64,000 nt of DNA from Rotaria sordida (Eukaryota > Rotifera > Eurotatoria > Philodinida > Philodinidae). The notes under the pieces were generated by a model. The model had not been told where the DNA came from and ran no database searches. It saw only the letters and a program-made list of their open reading frames with translations. The stretch lies in contig CAJNOL010000574.1 in the NCBI GenBank assembly GCA_905250125.1, forward strand, positions 1 to 64,000, written 5' to 3'. The position numbers were made by a program, and so were the translations under genes. Positions 49,487-60,000 of the stretch are shown piece after piece; within the stretch, counting starts at the first letter, position 1; each line of letters starts with the position of its first letter.

Positions 49487-52400
49487 ATTTGAGATGATTA
49501 TTTTTTAAATTGATGAATGAATATAATTTTAATGAGGTAGCTCGATTTTAATTATAGTCTTTTTAAAACTTGCATGTAAACAAAGCTCGCTTTATAAAGA
49601 TTGTTTACGGCAGTAAATCCTGTAGACGGGGTAGGTCACTGTAAGAATCATAAGGATCTTCAAAATTTTTCCACAGAATCGATCTTATAAAGTGTTTTAC
49701 GCTGATGATTTTGATAAACAAATTTACTAAAATCGGCTGACGCGTAAGGATGCTAGGATCATCCTGCTCAAAGCCATGGAGTTTTTAGCATCAAATGTTG
49801 ATTTTTCAGTATTTTGACTCTAGCATTCTTATTTGTCAATCGGTTTTAGAAAATGTTTTTTCCAAAGTGATCAGTATCAGAAACTCAACAAACACTGAAC
49901 GTTTGATGAGGTTTTGAAGATATTTTTGTGTTTTTTAGTAGAGATGCAGTGGCATAACCCTCGTACATATTCGTCATTTGTTTTCCAGAGCGACAGCAGT
50001 GTGGATTGTTACGTTCAGAGGAGCATGAATATTGAAAATAGATTAGAGAATATGAATTATTTGCTAAGATAATAACACACTGCTAGTATAATTTTGTCAG
50101 AGAATGTTTCTACAGTAGCATCAGTACCCATCGAAAGTAATCTTCTTTGTTTTGTAACTGTTAAACATTGTATTATTTTGTATATGGGTACCATGAATCA
50201 ATATTTTATTTTTTTGTTCTACTTATTCTGATCAGGTATGGTGACTTTGCAACACAGTAAACAGTCCAACGAAAAAAGACTCCAATATTATCGTTTTTTT
50301 TCGTAGTCGATTGAATAGATGACTAATTCGAGTTCCAACATAAATGAGAAATAAAAAAAAGCTCTAACATTCATGGAACAGAAAAGCAAACGAATAAATT
50401 GTTTTACTTCATGGTTTTATAAATTTATTATGCAGATGGACACTCAAATTTGAATCGGAAAAAAGCAAAAGAAATAATTTATAGAAATTATAATTCATAT
50501 ATTCAAAGGTGCATCCATGTTGAAATAGAAAAAGCAAAGAAAAATATTAAGAAACTTGAGGTTTCTTATTAACGTATTGTAAGTAAAATAGTGATGTAGT
50601 CAACACAATGAAATCTAGAACTTTATTTAAACGGAATAAAATATAACACGATATTTCGACCGAATTATAAGGTTTACTGCCGTAGACTTTATTGTCATTG
50701 TAAACACTTTTTAATCAATATTATCTTGTTTATTTCTTTAAATCTTATGTACATTTTCCTTTAAAAATACGTTACATGAATAAGTTAGATAAAGCTGATG
50801 ATCACAGTATAAAAAAATTAGTTTTTTATTTCCTATCTCAAAGGCTTTTTTAACCTCAAACATTCTTGAAAACGCTTTAGAGTCTTCCTATAGTTCATAA
50901 TGAAATCGATAAATTGAAAAATATTATTTTTTATTTTCTATCTCAAAGGTACATTTCTTATCTCAAACGTTCGTGAATCTGTTTTAAAGCTTCACTATAG
51001 TTCGTAATGAAGTAGATAATTAAAAAAACTTTTTTTTTTTCTATTTTTCTATCTCAAAGGTTCATCTCTCATCTCAAATGTTCGTGAAAACGCTTTAAGG
51101 CTTTACTATAATTTGTAATGAAGTAGATAAATCAAAAGATGTTTTTTTTTCCTATTTTCTATCTCAAAGATTCATTTCTCATCTCAAACATTCGTGAAAA
51201 TTTCTTAAAATCTAACTATAATTCTTCATTTTTTCTTTTCTATGACTGAAAGGTTCGATTTTCATCTTAATATTCGGAGATTGGTTCATCCTAAAGTTTA
51301 TATTGAACAGTTATTTTATGAATACTCATGGTCTAATGTATCTTACAAAGTTGACTTGTTTCGATCAATCTAAGAAACATGACTTATTCGAGTAGGCTTT
51401 CATATGTATATGAAATATTATCAAGTTTAGTAGGATATTCTTATGGATCCAAAGGAGTCGGTAATGAAATTCTTAATTCTTATGCATAAAATACTGTTAT
51501 TTCAGGATACGAATAATTTGTACCGGTGTACTGTGATTATTAGTTTGTCTTAACTGTAATTCATATAACTTACTCATATGAATAAATGAATATTTGAGGG
51601 GAATAAATGTCGTCATTTTAGTTTATATTTTGATAACATTGTTAAATGAAAAAGTTTTGTTAAAATTAATAGGAATAAGAACGTAAAGAAAGTGAAAAAA
51701 GGCGCCAGTTTTCAAATTGATTTATCAATGTTTATCAGAAAATTTAGAATGTAGTAAAAATTTCATTAAGTTTTGTCACAGTAAAAGAAATAGAATAATT
51801 TTAACTGAATGGTTTTGCACTTTTATTGTTATTCTTCATGCTACGACTTTAACATTAAGTGGATTAAAATAAGCTATAAGAACAATTTGCTTTCAACTGA
51901 TTTGATTATCGTGGTAATATAGGAAAAAATACGACAATAGTCTTTTTTGAAGCATGTATACAGTTTGAGTGAATAAATGTAATATGATTGATCTCTTTTT
52001 AATAGCACTTAAAAACCGAATTTTTATCATTTATCTGGAGCAGAGATTGAAAGAAAAACAGTATTTAAGTTGAATATGTTTTTATAGTTTTGAAAAGAAA
52101 GTTTCATTTACAGAGTGTCCTAAAATTTCCCTCCACTTAAATTTTTCGTATATCCTTGGTATTTAGTTAAGACTTTATTAACTATTTTTTAAATGATAGT
52201 TAAATAAACCAAGTTTTTATTCATAAGAACAAACTTCAAAAGTACTGTTCAAAGCTAAGATCTTTAATCGAAATACGAAAATTTAATCTGTTTTCTATTT
52301 CCAGAAAAACTCACGGATAGCGTCTCGTTTTATTTCTGCAGTTTTGAATTGAGATCATTCAATATGTTTCTGTGAAGGCATACGAATGAAAAATTTTTGA

Positions 52401-53259
52401 ATACACTGGTCAAGAATTGGAGAATAGGAAGATACGAATCTCTCAATAACCTGAAGTAATTAACCGCATCCCCTCCTCAGAAAAAGACGATTTTGCTCAA
52501 ATTTTTTGATTTTATGATTTATAGTGCCTTAAATAGAGCAAAGTATGTATTTGCGAATGCACTATAGTTTATCGATTCTATGCTCAAATTTAAGGATATT
52601 ATAGACATTTTTCTGAACCCTGTCACGGAAAAAAAAACTTTTTCTTTAAAAGCATTGGTTTTTAAAGATTTACAAGCTTCTCTGTTGACTTTTGACAGCG
52701 GTGGATATGGCTATCATGCATCGCTAGGCATGATGAATGAATACACTACTGGGACATGAAAAATCAGAGAATTGAATGAAACTACTAAACATTGATTCAC
52801 AGCTAAATCTAGATTAACTAAAGGAATATCCAAAGATTTTTTATTATGATTTTATCAATGTAAAATAGGTTATGGATCAAAGTTTACTTGTTTATTTTTA
52901 ATCAAATTTTCTTTATCGCATTGTCAATCATGATGAGTACAAGATGTTGTGAAGTGTTTTAATTAATTTGAAAATACTACTTTTCTATGATATCTATTAA
53001 TATGGATGAATTTATTGTTTTTTTTTTCTAAATCTAATCAGTGATCTATAGAAAATTATTCAAAGATTCTTTTAATATCAGTTGATGGAGGGAAAAGGTT
53101 TGATTTACAGTGTTAAAACTTATCTTGGTTTTTTTTCGAGAATAGGGTTTTCATTGTAACATTTACGTGTGCTTCGGATTTCTACACCACTTTAAATGCT
53201 GGAAAGCTGGTCCTGATGCCAAAATGAAGGCAACAACCAGCTCTACAAATTAAAAGAGT
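49487..53259. other. Gene-free AT-rich region
   Basis: No ORF above background in 3.8 kb. The only structures seen are the tandem repeat at 50826-51260 and a weak 14-bp inverted match (TTTACGGCAGTAAA near 49609 and its complement near 50671). A terminus-like GAGTGTCCTAAAATTTCCCTCC at about 52115 could belong to another MITE, but no partner was found with confidence. Confidence 0.5.
50826..51260 (+). repeat. Tandem repeat, about 110-bp period
   Basis: CTATCTCAAAG recurs at 50833, 50938, 51049 and 51159 (spacings 105, 111, 110), each followed by a second CATCTCAAA-type box, TTCGTGAA, CTTTA and TAATGAAGTAGATAA. A fifth, degraded copy starts near 51239. No coding potential. Confidence 0.8.
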
Positions 53260-53697
53260 CAGAATTTCCAATTTTTCCTTTATATTTATTAAAGACGTAT
53301 ACTTAATTGAGCAATAAAATAATTTAAATGGGCAATAAAATGAAATTTAGCAATAAAAAAAATAAATGACCAGTAATGAAATTTAGCAATAATTATACTG
53401 AATGAGCAATAATTTATTTGAATTAAAGGTAAATTTTATATAAAAAGGTTGTTATAGTGTGATTTGCTTATATATATCTTTTTTTTCCTTTCTTCTCTTC
53501 TATGATGTCGTACAGATAACAAGTACGACACATATATGTCGAAGTTGACTTCAAAATCAATTGGTTGCCTTTTAAATTCAACTAGTTGAATTTAAAAAGT
53601 TTATTGTGAAGTCAACTAATTGATTTTAAAATATTTTAAAGTCAACTAGTCGCCTATAAAATGGAACTGAATTTTAAAATCACCTCCGATATATATA

Positions 53698-54399
53698 AGG
53701 GGTGTCCCAGAAGTTCTGTTACAATTTTGAAATTCATCATTCTCGCGTTCGATAAAAGCAAACTTCTTGAAATTTTGGCAGATTATTGTATATATTAAGT
53801 ACTACATAACTACAAAGTTTGAGATCTATAGCTTTAATTATTAGTCAGAAACAGTAACAAGACTATCGTGTACTATTTTTTCAATTTTCCTGATCATTTT
53901 GATTATTATTAAGAAAAGACCTACAAACAATGGAAATAAAAAGATATGCATAATAATAGGTATCGCTGTTCACGTCATTGACNNNNNNNNNNNNNNNNNN
54001 NNNNNNNNNNNNNNNNNNNNNNNNNNNNNNNNNNNNNNNNNNNNNNNNNNNNNNNNNNNNNNNNNNNNNNNNNNNNNNNNNNTGATTAAAATTAGTAAAT
54101 CATCAAGGTGTTAGTCAATGACGTGAACATAGATACCTATTATTATGCATATCTTTTTATTTCCATTGTTTGTAGGTCTTTTCTTAATAATAATCAAAAT
54201 GATCAGGAAAATTGAAAAAATAGTACATGACAGTCTTGTTACTGTTTCTGACTCATAATAAAAGCTATAGATCTCAAACTTTGTAGTTATGTAGTACTTG
54301 ATATATACAATAATCTGCCAAAATTTCAAGAAGTTTGCTTTTATTGAATGCGAGAATGATGAATTTCAAAATTGTAACAGAACTTCTAGGACACCCTTT
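53698..54399. mobile_element. TA-flanked long-TIR element (mariner-type MITE) with central gap
   Basis: Termini are AGGGGTGTCCCAGAAGTTCT (left) and AGAACTTCTAGGACACCCTT (right), each beside TA. Arms of about 285 bp are near-perfect inverted copies: the same peptide reading (KKRPTNNGNKKICIIIGI) appears on opposite strands from the two arms. The centre is replaced by 100 Ns (53983-54082), consistent with assembly failure at a hairpin. Confidence 0.85.
53983..54082. other. Assembly gap (100 N)
   Basis: Exactly 100 Ns in the centre of an inverted repeat; the real length is unknown and could be zero or include a transposase gene. Confidence 0.99.
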
Positions 54400-54990
54400 A
54401 TATCTTTTGTTTTCTTTCTCTCTTCTTTCCTTTCTCTCACTTGAATATTTCTCTTCGCTTGATGTTGTTCAGGTATATTCCCATCTTCGTCATGTTTTCT
54501 TGCTAGAGTGTTTGATTTTTTCCTAGCTCATTCATATATATACACCATTTCTGGAATAAAGTAGTAGTTCAGTATTGATCTGTTAGATCAATCACCCGTT
54601 AACAAAGGGCAATATGAACTCATTTAGATATACAAATACATATTTTTTCAATTTTACAAAATAAAATATAAAAAGAAAAAGGGACAGACCATCTAAAGCA
54701 AAAAAAAAAGATTTTTATTCACACAATAATACACTGTTTTTTCATTTTTCTTTTTTTCAATTGTAAATAACTTTTTTATTTCTCTAATTCATATAAAATA
54801 ATGTAGATTTTCTTTGTTTTATTGCTCAAATATGAAATTACTACTGCTACTTAATGAATTAATTATTGTACATTTAATAATACAAAATTATTTAAATAAA
54901 GTTTTTTTATTGCTCAAAAATTATTGCTAAATCGTATTTTAATTATTGCCCAACCCAGTATTTTTATTGCTCAAATAAATACTAGCCAAT

Positions 54991-55998
54991 CTGACATCTA
55001 TGGAAGATCAAGAAACAGCCTTATTAACTATCGCCTTTTGATGGGATTTTTGATACAATATCTATTGATTTTCAATTAGGACAAAACCCAGTTGTTTTTC
55101 CTCATAGCTGATTTATGGTGTATATAATTAAACGTGTATTAAACTCATCGATTTGCTTTATATAATATATAATTATGCTTTTCCACTAGATTTGACATTT
55201 CGACTAAACTGAAAGTTTTATAATCTCATAAAAGATGAGTCTAATTTGAGAATGTACTTCGCACCATGGGCTTAGGTCCTTGTGCCATCTACTTGTTGAT
55301 TAACATTTACACTTTTCAGTGTGTTTTGCTTTGACAGAAGTATAATATATGACCCGGTATTGAAACTTTTTTTTTGGAACTATAACTAATACTTTAAGTT
55401 CAGTTCTATCATACAATTCTTTTCTTTTCTTCCTTTCATATGTAGGCTTTCAATGAAAACAATATAACGAGTTACAGAAAAGTAAATCGATAAAATTTTC
55501 GCTCATGTTTCAGTCTCTTTAAGAAGTCTGAAGAAGTTTAAAAATATTGAGTTAGAATCAGAATATTGTGTTCTTTTCGGATATGATTTCAAAAATTTTG
55601 TAGAACTTCTAGCCTTAGAGTTATGAAGCAACCTTTTTGAAACCTATAAATTAAGCCTGGATAAACTTTAACGCGCCGAATTTTACCCAAAGTAAAAGTG
55701 AAAATTATTTCAAATGCAGCGAATGACAGAGCAAATATTTCTATATAAATTGATGTGCTAATGATTATTTTGCTTCAAGTCATTTGTCAAAATATTCTTG
55801 AATGATTGTTCTGAAACTCTTGATTTTTATATCAGTTTGTAGAAAACAATGTTGCTTTTCATTCTATGCAAAAAAAACGTCAATTTTCTCCGTGTAAATT
55901 TAAATTTCACGTCTCTAAAACGGTCGACTCATAATTTCTAAACCAGTAGTCCTAGAGGAATGTTGAACCTATATTCGGAAACAGTACAAAATTTGATT
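54991..55998. other. Intergenic region
   Basis: AT-rich sequence between two fold-back elements. No gene or repeat could be supported. Confidence 0.45.
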
Positions 55999-56353
55999 CA
56001 ACCCAGGTCCATCAATCCGATACCGGATCTCATAGGATCTTGTAAGATCCGACCAGCCGACAAAATCCTACAGGAATCCGTGGAAGGGAATCACGTCGGA
56101 TTCCCGTCCGATGAATCTTAATTGCTGCAAATTTTATTAGCATTCATTTTATCAGTACTAGATAACGATCTTGGAATACTATCGGATCCAACTGTCGGAT
56201 CTCTTATAGGATCCGATCGGATCCGACTACTGACGGGATCCGACGTGATTCCGTTTCACGGATTCCTGTCTAATCTGATATTATTCTATCGGATGCCTGT
56301 AGGACACCTATCGGATCCGATAAGATCCGGCTATCGGATTGATCGACCTGGGA
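55999..56353. mobile_element. GGATCC-rich palindromic MITE
   Basis: Ends are CCCAGGTCCATCAATCCGAT (left) and ATCGGATTGATCGACCTGGG (right). The body is full of short overlapping palindromes built on CGGATC/GGATCC and is much more GC-rich than its surroundings. No ORF of note. Confidence 0.75.
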
Positions 56354-56659
56354 AGCCCAAATGTTTTCAAACTCTAGCAGAGGCTGAAAAAGAAGATACA
56401 TTTTGTCAAATTACTTTTCAATTACTTATTATATGAACAATCAAACGCAGATAATAATGAATCATGATTTCATGAGCTAGTATTTCGTTTAGAGATTAAT
56501 TCTGTTTTTCTAATGGTAAGCTTCCATTATAGATATCAATTTTCAATGTTTTGGTTCTTAAAAATAATAGAAACGTTTATTATCACCAATGTACTATCGT
56601 ATGATAGAAACAATATTTGTCACAGATACATTAAAATGATAATCTCTAAATGATATAGG

Positions 56660-56730
56660 GGGTGGGTGTAGGTGTAGGTGTGGGATGTGAGTATACAGAA
56701 CATGAATACTCACACCCCCACACCCCTTTC
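56660..56730. repeat. Telomere-like fold-back element G
   Basis: GGGGTGGGTGTAGGTGTAGG, then GTGTGGGATGTGAGTAT, spacer ACAGAACATGA, and complementary arm ATACTCACACCCCCACACCC. A compact hairpin. Confidence 0.75.
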
Positions 56731-56854
56731 AAGAAAACGTCGAAAGTTACGGCTGATTTTTCCAAAAATCCAAGTACTTGAGTCAAGAACATCAACTAGG
56801 CTATTTATCAAAAAACTATGACCCGTCTATGGCGCTACAACGAAAACGAGGGCA

Positions 56855-56912
56855 AAGGGTGTGAGTGTGGATGCAAAGAAAGAAGAACACTCACCTACAC
56901 CCACACCCTCAA
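56855..56912. repeat. Telomere-like fold-back element H
   Basis: GGGTGTGAGTGTGGAT, spacer GCAAAGAAAGAAGAA, complementary arm CACTCACCTACACCCACACC. The spacer closely resembles that of element F. It lies 170 bp from the receptor stop codon. Confidence 0.75.
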
Positions 56913-57083
56913 GATATCGGTCTAAGATGATCTTGTTTAATGTTCGATAAAATAAGAGCAATCTAAGTCATATTTCTATTTATTTTCAAAAACAAAAAAG
57001 CGTTCATTCGATCAGCAGTTTTCGGTAGGATTTGAAGCAAATAATCAAACTAAGCAAAAGCAACTACAATTGTTCTACTTGTC

Positions 57084-60000
57084 TCAGATTCGAGAGCGCA
57101 GATATTGTCTGATTCGACGTCGATATTTTTGGATTGTGTTGGACAATTCTTTCTTGTACATTTTTGAAGGCAGGACAAATATGATGAATGTAAGCATCGG
57201 TGGAACGAAAGAAATGAAATAACCCATCAGAAATAGCCATGGATCACGGATTGATTTCATACAACCAGATACCAGTGAAATAATGAGACGAGGACTCGCT
57301 AACACGATTAGTACACAAGGAGAAATCAGAAGTTGTGTGTGTTCTTGAAAGGTTTTCCGCAAAATCTCTTTATAAGCTTGTTCACGATGAGCCTTGGCTC
57401 GTTTTCGAGCAGCTATTAAAATGATAACCAAAGCCGAAATGAGATTAGCTGAAAATGGAGCAACCAAATGAAAAATATTGATAAAAGAATTGAACACTTC
57501 AAGATTTTGTGAATATTTGATAATACACCAAGTGCGTGGCTCTTCTATATCTTCATCATCAATCAATCGCCGATGAATTGGATCGTGAATTGCAGTTAAA
57601 ATCGTCAGAAGAATAACAGTGATAATAACCCATTTAGCCATTTGTTTGCTCGTCTTTTTATCAAACTTGATGCCTTTGATAACAGTCATTGCTCGTTCAA
57701 CAGCGATGCAAGCGTTGAACCATTGATCCATACTGAGAAAAACTCGAAGAAAATAATCGAGTGAAGTACATTGACATTTCAACAATGTTCGATTGGTAAT
57801 TGATGTTGTTTGTGCAAGAATCAGAAAGAAAAGTTTCAGAACAAATGTAATCATTGTCATAAGAGAAGTTATTGATGAACTGAGAAGATATTGTCCACAA
57901 CCTACTTCATGCAGTTTTTTTCTCGTGAATACGATCATTGAGAAAACGCTATTGATGAGTCCAAACGTGAACATTATTATTGTAAGCACGATGCTGAGTT
58001 TAACAACAATCGGTTGATGTACAAGGCTAATGAAAGGTCGAATATGATAGCCTAAAATGGCATCAAGTGAAAGACCAAAACCACTTGTGCTGAGATGGCA
58101 TCGTATGCCATGGAAACATTCAGGACATTGGCACATGAATGATTGAGGACAATTTGGATTATCAATAAAGCATTCAGCTCCATTTTTACAAATATCTTGG
58201 CCAAGACAATTGTATTTCATTCGATGATCGAATTCAAAACAGTTTGCAACCCGTTGTCGACCGTCATTAGTGCACAAACAAAGGTGAATATCATCGTAGA
58301 AACACAATAATGAACTACTTTGACAGGGTACATGATAATATTTGATACGTTTAAGCAAATGTGATTGTGCAACTGTAGCATTGAATAGCCCACTGATATG
58401 TGGACAACGATGCGATGGATCCACTGTTTTATTAATTGTTGCTGACTCGACGTATTCCTTTTGAATAACAAACAAGTAATAAGTCTTGTTTGAAAATTCA
58501 AGAAATACAAGATGAAATTGTTCGGTCGAGTAGATAGTAACAGAAGTTTGATAGATAGGGATCTTCTTGAAGGTGGTTCTACGTACCGGTGCTTGATAAT
58601 ACAATACATAGATAAAATGAACGAATATCACTTGTGGTATGACAATCTTCTTATGAAAGGAAATTTGAATTTTAGTTGCCTTTTTCTCACATCGATCTCC
58701 ACTGAAACCTTCAGGACAGGAGCAGGTTACTGGATTGTCAAATGACACACGTTCATCGTTTGGTATGCATTGACCACCATTTTCACAAGTAGCATTTAGA
58801 CCAGATCGACAGGTTTGATTGTCGATTAAACATCGCGATCCGAATTTCCCGATAGGACAAACACATACAGATCGATTGTTGTCTGAAATACCAACACAGA
58901 GTGAATCTGACGAACAGGTACACACTTGTGGAATAGTACAATTTCGTCCTGACCAACCTTGATTACATCGACAAAAGGTTCTTTTTTGTGCATCATCGAC
59001 ATATTTGATACATTGGCCATGAATACAGAAAGGATCGACACAATTTTCGTTATCTATACGAAGCTGTGGAATAGTTATTCGAACGGCAGTACGCTGTACA
59101 GGCATGAAATTGAAATTGAGTGATATGAACCAACTTGCATAGTAACGAAGTGTCGATCGTTTCTCATAAATATCAATGTGTATTGAATAATTTTTTGCTG
59201 GATTTTTCGGTTTAGTCGAATAGAGAAAATACATATTAAACTTCGTTTTGCAATCTCGCTTAGTGACATATGTGAATTGTTCATAGGAATTGATCAACTT
59301 TTCATCGTCATCAATCAGAAGTAGAACAATTGCCAATGGTACTCGTCCAATCTCGGGTGACGGTTGCACTTGAAGAGTGAGACTTACACGTTGATTTTGA
59401 TATTGACATGTATCACCGTAATAGCTTGGCGGACAGAGACATGTCGTAGTTGTCGAATTGTCTTTGTCGCCCAACCAGACTCGCATATCCATGCCACGAT
59501 TGCAACGCCGTTGAAGATTTTTATTTTGATTTGGTGGCGGCAGAATTCTTCTGCTAACAGAATTCTTTGTAGAAACAATCGATTGTTCATTTTGATCAAG
59601 TTCAAAATAGACTACATTCGAGCTTTGAGGTTCGTGAATATATCTGTGACAAAGAAATTCTTCGATCTCCGAACGAATGGATGGCAGTTGGCCACATACG
59701 CCTTCTCGAGGGTTTGTATAATTGGGGTGTTTTGAACAAAATCGCTCATCTTCATTATTGTTGCATTCCGACTGATTGTTACAGAGAAGTAAATGGTTAA
59801 TACAATTAAGGTCTCCTCGATTTTCACAGTAAAATGTAGCAGGTTCGTCTAATAATCTATATACTCGGCATATATGAGGCTCATCCGTTGCTCCCAAACA
59901 ATCGACGACACCATCGCTTGCCTTTTCAATAGGTAAACACATAAATTCATTTCCTTTTGGTGAGACGCATGGATGTTCATTCGACGTACAGTTCGATACA

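Larger units (their letters stand above)
53270..54990. mobile_element. Composite inverted-repeat element with GCAATAA arrays
   Basis: The left arm (about 53305-53420) carries repeated GAGCAATAA and GGGCAATAA; the right arm (about 54825-54985) carries TTATTGCTC and TTATTGCCC, the inverted form. The arms enclose the TIR element at 53698-54399 and short palindromes such as TTCAACTAGTTGAA (53577-53590). No transposase. Exact boundaries are uncertain. Confidence 0.5.
56354..57083. other. Spacer with two telomere-like hairpins
   Basis: Between the GGATCC-rich MITE and the 3' end of the receptor gene. Holds elements G and H; otherwise nothing supported. Confidence 0.5.

Noticed and set aside
53899-54329. 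The same lysine/isoleucine-rich peptide on both strands, looking like a conserved gene pair
   Set aside because: It is the two arms of one inverted repeat; no start, domain or partner supports a protein.
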